Positions 12,616 to 24,721 of a stretch of DNA of 64,000 nucleotides are shown in pieces (positions within the stretch are counted from its first letter, which is position 1; each line of letters begins with the position of its first letter). The position numbers were made by a program, and so were the translations under genes. Where the stretch lies: assembly GCA_951804985.1 (NCBI GenBank), contig OX638132.1, positions 19,511,529-19,575,528 of the forward strand, written 5' to 3'. The notes beneath the pieces are model-generated. The model did no database searches and was not told the DNA's origin. It saw only the letters and a list, made by a program, of their open reading frames with translations. The stretch comes from Dryomyza anilis. Its lineage: Eukaryota; Arthropoda; Insecta; Diptera; Dryomyzidae.

Positions 12616-14955
12616 GCTGCAAAAAAAGGGCCAAACATAATTTTGCAGGTATTAACATGTATGTTTGGAATTTTATGTAAACATAATATATAATTGACTG
12701 ATAAATCATTTGTAAACAGGGTTGTATTGAGACTTGAACAGTGTTGTAATGAGCTCTGACTTACATTATAATATCATGGAAACATTTTAATATTGCCCCT
12801 TTAAATGGTGTATGTTCTAATGGAAACATAATAATTACTACATCCAAACAAAATAAATATTTGAACCGAAACATAATTATGTTGTAAATAAAACATGATT
12901 TTAAACGACCTGAATATAAATATGTTTCCAATAAAACATATCAGTTGTTTCAGTTCAAAAACTAGTATGTTTGCATAGAAACATATTTAAATATTTTTGG
13001 AAAGAAATTCTGAAAATTAAATAAAAAATAAAATTTTGTTTTTTTTTATTAATTTTTATTAAAAATCTTTAAATATGCACAGTGGGAATTTATAATAATT
13101 GAATTCAACAACAATTTGGTACAGTTACAGTTTATCTCAGTACAGCACATAGCGTAGGAAAGGAATTCACGGAGACTTTTATAAAAAAACATGCCAAATT
13201 CTGTTTTAAAATCGAAACACAGACTTTTATTTGTGGTTTTTTCACATTAGTTTCAGAAATTATATAGTGCACTATATTATACTCTGTTACTATTAGTACT
13301 TTTTATAACACAATTTATATATTTATTTAATTTACAAATAACAAAATTATTACCGACGCGAACACGGTTTCTCAACGAACAACAAAAGACACGTACGCAG
13401 AAAATGCCGATCACCGTGTGTCAACTTTGTATACAAGAAGAGAGCTGCAATAATACCTTTATTTACATTTGAATTAATTTTTAGTTTCTTTTCGAACATC
13501 AGTATGTTTAAAATGACCCTATACATACTTCAAACGACGACAAAAGAGACTTAGGTAGAAAATTCTGCACAACGAGTGCCAACTTCGTATACAAGAAGAA
13601 TGTTGCAAAAATACATTTATTTAAATCCTATTTCTTTTTTGTTTGTTTTTAAACATCAATATGTTCAAACGATGTCAAAAGATGGCATAGGTAGAAAATG
13701 CTGCGCAACGTTGCCAACTTCGTCAGTCGATAAGTTATCGAATTAAGACGAGCGTTGCGAACATACGTTGTATTTAGATTTTATTAGCATTTTCTATGTT
13801 TCGAAACATAGTTTTAACCAAGTAAATTGCCAAGAAATAGTTTATTCAAATGCAATTAAAATTTTATGGTATTGTAACATATTTATGGTAAATTTGACAG
13901 ATTCTGCTGGACAATATAATAATGTTTACACGTGAACAAAAATAAATTCAATTTCGATTACAATTTAATTACACTTCATTCCTAATATATGCACAGAAAA
14001 AAAAAATTCTTCAATATGATGAATTTATTCATAAATATTATGAATTTTTTCACCAACTACCAGTTTCATCATATTGATACCACCGTTCATTAAATGACAT
14101 ATTAATGAATGCATTCATTATATATATGAACATAATATTCAATACAATGAATTTGAATTGTCATATTGATGAATTTGTTCATAATATTTTTTCAAAAAAA
14201 ATTTTTTTTTTATAAAATAAATCAAAAAAAAAAGTGTTGTAAAAATTTTATTTAAAAAATAACAGAAAAATTTTTTATAAAAATTATCAGAAAAAAAATT
14301 TTAGGGAAGAAAAATAGTTCCGAAAAAACATTTTTCCAAAAAAAAATTTTTTGTTCGAAAAAGAAATTGGTTTTTTCGAAAAAATTTTTTTTCGAAAAAA
14401 AAATTGTTCGAAAAAAATATTTTTTTCAAAAATATATTTTTTATAAATATAACTTTTTATTAATAAAAAGTAGTAATTATAATAAATATATTATAAAACA
14501 TTTTACTAATTTATGCATGTCGAGCAAGCATTATATAAGAAATAACATACAAGAACTACGTGAGAACTAAGAAGTACGGCAAAAAATGAACGAAAAAAAA
14601 ATATTTTGGTAGAAATTTGGTTTAATGAACAGCGTTCTTCAATATGATGAACATATATGTTGTATTTTATGTTTTGGTTCATTAATATGATGAAACGTAT
14701 TCTTCACATACAATCATCATATTGAAGAACACTTTTTCGACAGTTACAAAGCGTTCTTCATATTTATGATAGCATTCATAACATTGATGGCGTTAGTCAT
14801 TAATATTATGAATGGTTCTTCAATACAATGAATCATGGTTTGAAGAACGGAATTCATCAATATGATGTACATTTTTTTTTCTGTGTGTATGGTAATTTCG
14901 TATTACTTTTTAATTACATTCAAACATATTCAAACAAATCTTTTCTATCCATGTG
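12616..14955 (-). repeat. Right arm of the 9.1-kb inverted repeat element
   Basis: Reverse complement of 5825-7294 with diverged bases. It starts near GCAAAAAAAGGGCCAAACAT and ends near CAAATCTTTTCTATCCATGTG. It is longer than the left arm only because of the MITE at 13992-14885. The outer boundary lies within a few bases of 14955, judged by loss of similarity. Confidence 0.8.
13992..14885 (+). mobile_element. MITE with CACAGAAAA...TTTTCTGTG ends inside the right arm
   Basis: 894 bp. The left arm of the inverted repeat has the uninterrupted sequence (around 5885-5900), which supplies the empty site. Flanks read ATATATG before and TGTATGG after, consistent with a 2-bp duplication. Subterminal blocks carry many inverted CATCATATTGATGAA-like motifs. 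The centre (14190-14440) is poly-A/poly-T. Open frames across the centre are low complexity and not genes. Confidence 0.85.
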
Positions 14956-15420
14956 TTCGAGAAAATTTTTAAAAACATGAAATACGAGTCATTTTATATA
15001 ATTATAATTCCCAAATTATCATGTTTAATAAACACTTGGGCTCTAACTTGAATAACGCATGTCGTATGACGGTATTTGATGGTAAGAAAGGGAATATGGA
15101 GGGGAGATATAGGGCATACAGTTTATTGCACAAACTGTGGGCAACAAAACGTGATAATTAAATAAACAGCAATAGTTGGAAGTTTAACTTTGTAGTTATA
15201 GCAAATTTTTGTTGTTGCATGTGCGACTAACTAATTTCCGTAATGGAAAAATGAATATGAAAAAAACACAAAACACGAAATATTTTGTTGCCTCCCCAAC
15301 CTAAACATGCCGTTCGGCACATAATGAAAAATAACTGCAAAACTGTAATTGAACATAATCATTGAGGTTGCCGGGGTCTGGCGCTGTGCCTCACTGACTG
15401 CGTGCTTTCCTGTCTTCTGT
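14956..15420. other. Non-coding stretch, nothing recognised
   Basis: AT-rich at first, becoming more complex after 15050. No repeat, RNA or convincing gene was seen. Confidence 0.5.
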
Positions 15421-15427
15421 CCAGTTG

Positions 15428-15429
15428 GC

Positions 15430-15477
<48 letters not shown>

Positions 15478-15478
15478 C
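15428..15478. repeat. Microsatellite (CTGT)n
   Basis: About a dozen CTGT units drift into CCGT. They produce long artificial open frames on both strands (Cys-Leu-Ser-Val repeats, or Arg-Thr-Asp repeats) that are not genes. Confidence 0.95.
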
Positions 15479-16330
15479 GCTTGTTGTTCTGTGTTCATTT
15501 TCCACTGCCCTTCTACTGCTTTTTACCCTTCTTCTGAGTTGTACCTGCAACTATCCAAGTATCTGTATCTAGTATCTTGCTGTATGTGCCACTCCCTGGC
15601 CGTACCGCCGCCTGCTTTCTTAACGGCATGGTTTTGTTGTTGTTGTTGTTTTAGTTGCCATTCAGTTGTTGTAATTTATGGTTTTACTTTTGCATTTTTT
15701 AAGTCTTCGAATCTTTGCCGAGTCTGAGTTTAATTTGTCATTAGTCTTGAGTTGCTTTGCTGCTCCTGCCGCTTCCACTTTTAGTTGCTTCCTACTGCTA
15801 ATCCCCCCACTCCCACCAGTTCCCCACAGCGCTTTGACGTTAGCTGAGAAATCATCCATCTTCGCAACTTTGCCCCATCTTCTGTATGAATGTCTGTCTG
15901 TTTGTCTGTCCGTCCGTCCGTCCGTCCGTCTATCTTTCGCAGCGTGTATCTTTTGGGCTGCGCCTTTGTATCTAATTTGGTAATCAATAAGTTGAACTTC
16001 CCATTCTTGGCGGCGCGGCCTTTCGTTTCTTGTTGCAATTATTATATGTAGTTGTTGTATTTCAGTTTTAGTTGTTCATTGGTTACTTAAAATGCTTTGC
16101 CTGAGGAAATTTTCCGTATCTTTTCTAATATCTGCATCGATTTATTTATTGTTGCTGCCTGCCTGCCTGGCTGCCTTTCAAAGAGCTGTTGTTGCTCTTG
16201 GCGCTTTAATGCTCTACGTGTTTGCTAACTACATATCTGCCTATATAGCTAACTCTCTGTCTGTCTGTCTGCCTGTTTTGGGATATGTATGTTGTTTATG
16301 CAATTAGTTGCAGGAAGTAGATTTTTTCTT
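15479..16330. other. GC-richer unique-looking DNA with CTGT/CTGC/GTT tracts
   Basis: The composition differs clearly from the flanks. It contains (GTT)n near 15630-15655, CTGT/CCGT tracts at 15890-15930, CTGC at 16160-16180 and CTGT at 16255-16275. Several short frames exist. 16092-16307 is hydrophobic and Met-initiated, but its codons reflect the repeats and no family is recognisable. It could be an intronic or regulatory island of a neighbouring gene. Confidence 0.5.
15888..15930. repeat. Microsatellite (CTGT/CCGT)n
   Basis: TGTCTG units pass into CCGT units in tandem. Confidence 0.9.
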
Positions 16331-16555
16331 CTGCTTTCTACCTTCCCAAATGCAGTCCAAATGTTGCATGGTTTCTAAAACCCCCGTCGAGTAGTTAACA
16401 GCAATACAAATGAATTCCTTAAATAATATTAAAAATACTAGAATGTACCACCTATCCTGCCATGTCTCGGAGACATTTTTTGGCTTGAATTTTTCTCGAA
16501 CTAACTTCAATATTAAAAATTTTATCGCTTCTAATTTTTCATAGTGCTCGTATAA

Positions 16556-17440
16556 ATCAGCGAAAAAACATGAAATTTAAACATCATTCTCTTTGAAATT
16601 GATAAAATATTGTATGAGTGTTCTCTCATATTAAACCAAGAAATATGCAAAATTTTAAACCTCTACCTTCTATGGTTCACGAAATATTTTAGCTGAAAAT
16701 GTGAAAAAACTGATAAAAATCAGAGAGGTAGTATAACTTAATTATATTAAAAACTAGTTCATGTACAAGGTCAATTGAGGTATCATTTGAAAGGTTTAAA
16801 GATGGCCTTTAATATAGGATATAAAAGTTAAATACCATTATCACATGATCTAGATTTTATAAGATTATTCTCACAAATCCATATTTTTAAAATGTTCAAA
16901 AACATATACATATGGGCATTTCCTGGGGTTCCGGACGGGACATTCGTACGCTTAAAATTTTAATATCTCGAAAGAAAATTAATAAATTTATTTGATTTTT
17001 TTTGTGCATATAGTATTTAAAAATGACTAAGCATCTGCAAAAAAGTTTAGAATTCTATATTGTTGATCAAAAGATATAAATAAAAAGGTGGGCGTTCCGT
17101 ACGGGACAAAATCTGAAGTAAATATCGAGGTTCATATGGATATTCCAAAAAGTCAGCGAATTTTGCGTACAAATGATTTTTTCGAAATATTTAAAAAAAT
17201 ACCTTTCAAATATACCTAAATTGACCTTGTACGTAAGATAAATGCAATAATTTAACCCATCTTTGTGAGTTTTTACATATTTATCATTTTTCAAACCGCC
17301 ATATTTCGGAAACCATTAAAGTCAGAGATCCAAACTTTTGCATATTTCTGTGTTTAATATGCGAAAATATTCAAGCAAAATTTTATAAATTTTAAAAAGG
17401 ATGATGTATAAAATGTTTAATTTGTTCATCGATTTAAAAT
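16556..17440. repeat. Foldback (inverted-repeat) element
   Basis: The left arm (about 16556-16800) and right arm (about 17195-17440) are reverse complements. CATATTAAACCAAGAAATATG pairs with CATATTTCTGTGTTTAATATG. ATGTACAAGGTCAATTGAGG pairs with CTAAATTGACCTTGTACGT. The loop contains two similar motifs, GGTTCCGGACGGGAC (near 16930) and GCGTTCCGTACGGGAC (near 17092). No coding potential. Family unknown. Confidence 0.7.
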
Positions 17441-17482
17441 TGTAAAACAATAACATCACTAAATTAAGGTTCCTAACTTATA

Positions 17483-17755
17483 GCCGCGGTAACTTAGTGG
17501 TTAGTGCGTTGGACTGCGAGCCGAAAGGTCCCCGGCTCAAGCCTGGACTGGGGCTAACAACATCTTTTCATAGAAACATTTTTCTATACCGCGCTACCTC
17601 TCGTCAGTAAATGACAAACCTACTAGAGTAAAACCATTGTCTATGAAAAGCTCTCATCCGCCGTTCGGATTCGGCAATAAACTGTAGGTCCCACCACTTT
17701 GAGTACAAATATAACACGCACAGGTCAAAAATGGTGAGAGAGCTCGGCCGAATTA
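17483..17755 (+). mobile_element. tRNA-derived SINE, copy 1
   Basis: The head GCCGCGGTAACTTAGTGG carries a pol III A box (17488-17500), and GGCTCAAGCC gives a B box (17534-17543). The anticodon-arm-like part is TGGACTGCGAGCC. A non-tRNA body (CTATACCGCGCTACCTCTCG, then CACTTTGAGTACAAAT) follows. A 9-bp direct repeat, taacttata, begins at 17474 and 17756 and is the probable target-site duplication. The 3' tail is shorter than in the other three copies. Confidence 0.88.
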
Positions 17756-17979
17756 TAACTTATATTTTCAATAAATTATATCAAATTTATCTCAAAAATT
17801 TATACACAAAAACATATAAACACTTGCAGCGATCACAATCCGAGTTAAGGGTTAATGTACGTAGAGAACATGGTTTAGGGACTTAAACATAAACTGCGAT
17901 GCGATTTAAAAGCGTTCTAATTTCTAGACAACAATTGGGAGTGGTATTCGAATCTTTGTCATTCTCTTCTACACTGAAA

Positions 17980-18479
17980 TAGGGATGTCCAAAATACATC
18001 GTTAATTTATAAACACTCGATATATTGCTTCCATGCATCGATGATTTCCGATGCAATATATGCCTCAGAATGTATTCGATATATCGATGTATTTTTTTGA
18101 TATATCTAATCACTGTTAAATTCATATTTACTAATCGAAACTAGCTAAATTTAAATATTTATTTGAAATTATGCTATATGAAATTTTTCTATGTGAAATT
18201 AAACACTTTAAATAACCATTTGCTTCATACATGTTTTTTGTGTTTTTCACAAAATGACATAACATGGACTTAGACATTTTTGATTCCCAACGCCTTAATT
18301 ATTTTGTATAATAAGAAAATGTTTCAAGTCAAACACTTATTTATTTTAAAATTTTTTATCTTGCTTATTTGACATATAAAATCTAATAAAATCTTCATCA
18401 AAATTTAAATTATTTACCTAATAATTTTTCATTCGATACATCGAAAACATCGATGTTTTTTTTCAGATGGACATCCCTA
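17980..18479. mobile_element. Non-autonomous DNA transposon with 11-bp TIR TAGGGATGTCC
   Basis: A perfect terminal inverted repeat lies at 17980-17990 and 18469-18479. Total length is exactly 500 bp. Both subterminal regions hold clusters of ATCGAT/TCGATA motifs (18030-18110 and 18430-18460). The TIR resembles hAT-type ends, but no clear 8-bp duplication is visible, so the superfamily is uncertain. No coding sequence. Confidence 0.75.
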
Positions 18480-18524
18480 GGCTAGAATCATAAAATCAAA
18501 ACCATAAAGTTCAGTTTGAGAGAT

Positions 18525-19532
18525 GTTTAAAAAGGGTCTGGTACGATAAGTCGAAATTTAAAATATCGAAACTAAAAATACCGAAGACAAAAATGTAGAA
18601 AATAAAAATGCCGAAACCTGAAAATGTCGAATACAAAAATGTCGAAAACCAAAATGTCGAAAAAAAAATGTTGAAAACTAAAATGTTGAAAAACAAAATG
18701 TTGAAAACTAAAAATGTCGAAATTTCATATGACGAAATCATTTTTTGCCGAAAAAATGATGGATAATGTCGAAAAAACTAGAAGATAAAGTCATTAAAAA
18801 AGAACGAATTCTGATTTTTAGCTACTCTAGGGTTCATGCGGAGATTTTTAAATATGCTGCCTTCAAAATACCATCTTGGAATTTAGCTTCAACAGTTATA
18901 AAAAATCAACAAAAATTTCGATTTTTTTTTAAATACTTTTTTTTTAAGGACATGCCATTCGAAGTTCAAGGATAACAACCATTGGTCATATGTTCATGTT
19001 AAGAAGAATTTTCCAAAAGATTGTTTTATTAGTTTTATAACGAAACCTTATCAAAGTTTCTAGCATCAAGGGATATTTCAATAGGAACCACCATACAAAA
19101 ATTAGCATTGACAATTTTTTAACTTTGGACTTATCTCTGGAAAAAGTGATATCTTTGGAAATAGTGGACGGAAAAAAATGGTGAATGCAGATCTCGATAC
19201 CCGTTATCAGTTGCCAAAATATCATTGAAATCGAAGAGAGTGAGTTGAAAATCCTACGAGATTTGGTATAGACTTGCTCATATAGGATTTGAAATTTGTA
19301 TTTCAACATTTTGATATTTCGGCATTTTAATTTTCGACATTTTTTGATCCTATAAAAAAATGTTTTTGTATTTATATTTTAAAAAATTTGTCGACATTTT
19401 CTAACTTTAAAATATTTTTCGACATTTTGTGATTCGGCCAAATATTGTTTCGGCGTTCTAAGGTTTTTATAATTTCGACATTTTAAGGTTTCGACATTTT
19501 TTTTTCGATATTTCGTACGGATCCTTAAATCT
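18525..19532. mobile_element. Foldback element with AAAATGTCGAAAA terminal repeat clusters
   Basis: The left end (18525-18790) holds about a dozen degenerate 13-17-bp repeats of the form AAAATGTCGAAAAC. The right end (19300-19520) holds their reverse complement, TTTTCGACATTTT. The extreme ends also pair (GGTCTGGTACGATAAGTCG with the complement of CGATATTTCGTACGGATCC). The interior, 18800-19300, is a diverged single arm of the 44830-45982 foldback. No coding sequence is credible. Confidence 0.75.
18800..19300 (+). repeat. Single-arm, diverged copy of the 44830-45982 foldback family
   Basis: AATACCATCTTGGAATTTAGC, then GACATGCCATTCGAAGTTCAAGG, then GATCTCGATACCCGTTATCAG follow the same order and spacing as 45598-45982. 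Only the right-arm sequence is present. Confidence 0.7.
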
Positions 19533-19905
19533 TAAACTACGTTTCAGTTTAACTAATATACAACTTTTTCCTATTCTTAGATGGGGCAATCGTTTTTTCG
19601 AATTTTAATACGGCTAATAAAAAAAATTTGGCATATCGAGGAAAAAAACCTGAGACGATTTTGTTGTTTAAGGACCCCATCTAATTTTTTATGGGGAACC
19701 TTTTTCCAAATATTGCCTATTCGTTACAAACAACATTGCCGACGACATCAAATCTGTATCTTTTGAAACTTAAATATTGTTTGTCGGGATTTTAAGACCT
19801 TCATTTTTCATATTTGGCAGCAAATTGCTAGGAAACCGGAGAAATGTAGAAACTGGACTTCAAATACAAGATAAGCAACCCCCTATAATCCTAAAACCGT
19901 TATAA

Positions 19906-20212
19906 TAATAATAGTTTGGCGCTACAGTCCTGTATAGAACTTCGGCCGAGCTCTCTCACCATTTTGAGCTGTGCGTGTTATATTTGTACTCAAAGTGGTG
20001 GGACCTACAGTTTATTGCCGAATCCGAACGGCGGGTGAGAGCTTTTTCATAGGCAATGGTTTTACTCTCGTAGGTTTGCCATTTACTGCCGAGAGGTAGC
20101 GCGGTATAGAAAAATGTTTCTATGAAAAGATGTTGTTAGCCCCAGTCCAGGCTTGAACCGGGGACCTTTCGGCTCGCAGTCCAACGCACTAACCACTGTG
20201 CTACCGCGGCTA
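19906..20212 (-). mobile_element. tRNA-derived SINE, copy 2
   Basis: Full-length copy on the minus strand. The tRNA head ends at 20212 (TAGCCGCGGTAGC on the minus strand) and the tail at 19906 is an (ATT)n run. An 11-bp direct repeat aaaaccgttat flanks it (19893-19903 and 20217-20227), the hallmark of LINE-driven insertion. The B box is GGTTCAAGCC. Confidence 0.92.
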
Positions 20213-20227
20213 CAAAAAAACCGTTAT

Positions 20228-21410
20228 CATATCAAAAAATGGTTTTTTCTTGCACTGTGTTATGGTTATAGTTTTCACTATGTCATTTTGTGTCAGTTTT
20301 ATGTTCGAAAATTTCTCAATTTTATTGTTTTTTTGACATGGCATAGATTTAGAAAATGTTAACATGTGGGCATTTTGATTTTGTGTGACATGTATAATGA
20401 AAATTTTCATTTTGAACAGTTTCACAATGAAAAAAAAAATATGATGAAAAGTGAAAACCAGGCATTATCCATTGCATGCTGCTGCACAGGTTAAACTACT
20501 AGCCCTAGTAAAAGACATTACCATGCCCAGATCATGACGAGTAAAAAATTCAATGATCAGTTCACTATCATGACTCTAATTTCAACTGGGTTAATCGCTA
20601 CGACATAATTCGATAGAAGTAACTAACATAGCAAATCTAATGCTAAAAATCAACAAAAACGTAATCAACTCAACAAACTTAATCGACAAAAAAATAAATA
20701 AAATAGAAACCCAAAAATAGACGCATTTTATACATTTTGTAGACAAACACAATATGTGTCGTTGTGAGTAACTCCTCAACGCCATGTCGCCGCCACTTGA
20801 GTCAACTTCATATCAATTTTATTATTTTATTATTATACCTTTTTATTTGTATTTATTATTTGTTTTTTTTTTTTTTTTATATTTATGGCAGCACTTAAGA
20901 CTTGACCGATATTAAAATAATCATGATTAATTAAGATACTCTGCGCACTGCAAGTGCGTTGTATTCTTATCGATACTCTAGGTTTTTTTTGTTGTTTTTG
21001 TTTTTTAAAAAGCACCAACTGTTCGATCGTTTACTGATGTTGATATAGGTCTAGAATTACCTTTAATCAATTTATGAGTCGGCATGAGCTGGTGATATTT
21101 ATTATTGATTAACAAGAAATACACCAAAATGAATTATTGAAAAAATTCGTGGAAATGACAATTTCAAATTACTTTACTCTCAATCAGGCAATCGAATACT
21201 CATTTGGAAAAACCTATATTTTAATAATTATTTTATTTTATATTTGATTAATGATTTAAACTCAATTATAAATATAACTTTAATTAAAATATAAATATTA
21301 AATGTTAAAGGTTGAATCGGTTTTTGGTACTTGACAAAGACCATCCTCGAATAATAGTATTTTTTAAAAGCCTCACTCAAAATGAAAGGATGCACGCAGG
21401 AACAAAATAT
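20228..21410. other. AT-rich stretch, no feature recognised
   Basis: There is a long poly-T run near 20863-20878 and another near 20982-21004. Sequence near 20510-20590 (CAGATCATGAC, CACTATCATGA) resembles 11290-11400 and 63260-63320, probably an old dispersed repeat. No coding sequence seen. Confidence 0.5.
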
Positions 21411-22534
21411 GGTGTCGACATGACTATGCTATGTTCACTACAAGCATGTATGATTGTCGCAAATCAATTTATAGTATTTTTAATTTTATTTCAACAATAA
21501 TACAGTAGCTATAATCAAATTATTGTAGATTTATTATTATAAAATGTTTGTCTCTCTGAAAATCCAAAATATGCTTGATAAGAAACATGTTATGGTTACG
21601 TAAATATTACTACGTTCAAAATACTCTAAATACCAATGATAACATGATATTAACAAATTTATAGTTCTCATAATATAGTAAAAACCAAAATATGGTAGAT
21701 CAGAATCAAGTTATAGTTACCATAAATGTTGCCACGAACAAAACAATCAAAAAATGTTAGTAACAATCATTTAGTCATCATAATATAGTAATTTTGCACG
21801 CTTTATAATATTTTTTTTTTTATTTGTATTACATAAATGTTGAATTAACTTTGTCGGTAATCAGTCGAGTTTTTTGTCTTGACGAATTATTATATAATTA
21901 AAACCTCATCAGTTTTAAAAATAAATATGTATCGGAAAGTTATAAACGTTCATTAATTTGGTGTCGACATGATCTCCACAACTATACTTTGTTCACTACA
22001 AGCATGTATGATTGTCGCAAATCAATTTATAGTATTTTTAATTTTATTTCAACAATAATACTGTAGCTATAATCAAATTATTTTAGATTTATTATTATAA
22101 AATGTTTGTCTCTCTGAAATTCCAAAATATGGTTGATAAGAAACATGTTATGGTTACGTAAATTATTACTACGTTCAAAATAATCTAAATACCAATCATA
22201 ACATGATATTAACCATTTTATAGTTCTCATAATATAGTAAAAACCAAAATATAGTAGATCAGAATCAAGTTATAGTTACCATAAATGTTGCCACGAACAA
22301 AACAATCAAAAAATGTTAGTAACAAACATTTAGTCATCATAATATAGTAATTTTATTTTTACAATCATACAATGCACACTATATGGTTTTTTTTTTATTT
22401 GTATTACATAAATGTTGAATTAACTTTGTCGGTAATCAGTCGAGTTTTTTGTCTTGACGAATTATTATATAATTAAAACCTCATCAGTTTTAAAAATAAA
22501 TATGTATCGGAAAGTTATAAACGTTCATTAATTT
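21411..22534 (+). repeat. Tandem duplication of a ~549-bp unit
   Basis: Unit 1 (21411-21959) begins GGTGTCGACATGA. Unit 2 (21960-22534) restarts with the same sequence, and the copies stay nearly identical. Unit 2 has small insertions (CTCCACAACTA after the start, and about 30 bp near 22360). Units contain GTTATGGTTACGTAAA and GTTATAGTTACCATAAATG. Confidence 0.95.
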
Positions 22535-23082
22535 ATGATAAATATACAGGCACAATAGTTTAAATTAATTGGAATTTATTACATTAAATACAAGTACGTG
22601 TTATATACGTATTTGCACACAAAATTTCAGTGATTATACTTTTTTATATGCAATCATGTAGACTTCACTATTAAATAATTGATTGACATTGTTTTCATGT
22701 ATATTTTATTGTTTGTGTACTTTAAAATATGTGTGCAATTAGAAGTTGTATTTTGTTGTGTTGTGTAGTATGGAAATCTACATTAGAAAATTATAAATTT
22801 TATTTTTTTTAATTATTATATCACTGCAATTACAAAGAAAGTATTAAATTTAACTACACTCAAAATAAAAAATTTGTAACGGTAGGTTGTAAAGATGTTT
22901 GCTGAAAATCGAAAAGTGCCGTATTTCACTGAAACAGCAAAAGCATGTTTGTTGTTTTGAATAATTTTTTATACTTTTGAGCAGACAATTTGAATAGTTT
23001 TAATTATTTTGTTTTTATATTTTTTGCTTTTTTTACTTACACATTATATCGACGCCTCTTACGATATAATACACGTTTCAAT

Positions 23083-24540
23083 TTGCTTACGAGAAACGGC
23101 ATATTAAAAAAAAATGTCAATAAAACAAGCATAAGTTTATTTTATCAACGAATTTATCCAGCATTAAATTATTTTAGTCACGAAAAGAATCTCAATCTCA
23201 TTTTCTCCATGAAAAGAAGCATAACTTTATCTTTCCCACGAATAGAAGCACATTTGCTTACGAAAAACGGCATATTAAAAAAAAATGTCAATAAAACAAG
23301 CATAAGTTTATTTTACCAACGAATTTATCCAGCTTTAAATTATTTTAGTCACGAAAAGAATCTCAATCGCATTTTCTCCACGAAAAGAAGCATAACTTTA
23401 TCTTTCCCACGAACAGAAGCACATTTGCTTACGAGAAACGGCATATTAAAAAAAATGTCAATAAAACAAGCATAAGTTTATTTTATCAACGAATTTATCC
23501 AGCATTAAATTATTTTAGTCACGAAAAGAATCTCAATCTCATTTTCTCCACGAATAGAAGCACATTTGCTTACGAGAAACGGCATATTAAAAAAAATGTC
23601 AATAATTATTATTTTATCACGATTTATCCAGCATTAAATTATTTAAGTCACAAAAAGAATCTCAATCTCATTTTCTCCACGAAAAGAAGCATAACTTTAT
23701 CATTCCCACGAATAGAAGCACATTTGCTTACGAAAAACGGCATATTAAAAAAAATGTCAATAAAACAAGCATAAGTTTATTTTATCAACGAATTTATCCA
23801 GCATTAAATAATTTTAGTCACGAAAATAATCTCAATCTCATTTTCTCCACGAATAGAAGCACATTTGCTTACGAGAAACGGCATATTCAAAAAAAAATGT
23901 CAATAATTATTATTTTATCAACGAATTTATCCAGCATTAAATTATTTAAGTCACAAAAAAAAATCTCAATCTCATTTTCTCCACGAAAAGAAGCATAACT
24001 TTATCTTTCCCACGAATAGAAGCGCATTTGCTTACGAAAAACGGCATATTAAAAAAAAAAAATTTTCAATAAAACAAGCATAAGTTTATTTTATCAACGA
24101 ATTTATCCAGCATTAAATTATTTTAGTCACGAAAAGAATCTCAATCTCATTTTCTCCACGAATAGAAGCACATTTGCTTACGAGAAACGACATATTAAAA
24201 AAAAATGTCAATAATTATTATTTTATCAACGAATTTATCCAGCATTAAATTATTTTAGTCACGAAAAGAATCTCAATCTCATTTTCTTCACGAACAGAAA
24301 CATTACTTTATCTTTCCCATGAATAGAAGCACATTTGCTTACGAGAAACGGCATATTAAAAAAAATGTCAATAAAACAAGCATAAGTTTATTTTATAAAC
24401 GAATTTATCCAGCATTAAATTATTTTAGTCACGAAAAGAATCTCAATCTCATTTTCTTCACGAACAGAACCATAACTTTATCTTTCTCACGAATAAAAGC
24501 GCATTTTTAATTTCACCACGAATAAAAGCGTATATGTATT
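23083..24540 (+). repeat. Nine-copy tandem array, 141-171-bp units
   Basis: TTGCTTACGA(G/A)AAACGGCATATT recurs at 23083, 23254, 23425, 23566, 23724, 23865, 24028, 24174 and 24335. Spacings are 171, 171, 141, 158, 141, 163, 146 and 161. Short units lack a ~30-bp subunit containing GAAGCATAACTTTATC. Each unit is itself built from degenerate ~25-35-bp subrepeats starting CACGAA(A/T)AGAA. The open frame at 22990-23475 arises only because 171 is divisible by three. Confidence 0.95.
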
Positions 24541-24721
24541 TTTGAGACAGATATCCCAATATACATTTTTGTGTTTTCTTAAACACAAATGTTGATGATG
24601 GAGGTGATAGTATTTTATGACAAAAATTGTTGATTTTTCATTGATGACGTGGTTTCCAGGTGTGTCAGTGGACATTTTTTGATGAAAATGTTCGAATGAA
24701 CAATAGATTAACATCCAGGAG

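Noticed and set aside
15349..15550. Overlapping open frames with repeated Cys-Leu-Ser-Val or Arg-Thr-Asp
   Set aside because: They are translations of the (CTGT)n microsatellite on both strands and have no domain or splice context.
16092..16307. 71-aa Met-initiated hydrophobic frame, possible signal peptide
   Set aside because: Codons derive from CTGC/CTGT tracts, it is too short to judge, and there is no family resemblance. Kept only as a note in the surrounding region.
17483..17555. Possible functional tRNA gene
   Set aside because: The A and B boxes are part of a longer SINE body repeated four times with target duplications. The 3' acceptor strand is replaced by SINE body sequence.
22990..23475. 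161-aa open frame, the longest after the rosa transposase
   Set aside because: It is a reading through 171-bp tandem units, whose length is divisible by three. Later units of other lengths destroy it.
23083..24540. CRISPR-like repeat array
   Set aside because: Units are long, contiguous and without unique spacers, and the genome is eukaryotic.
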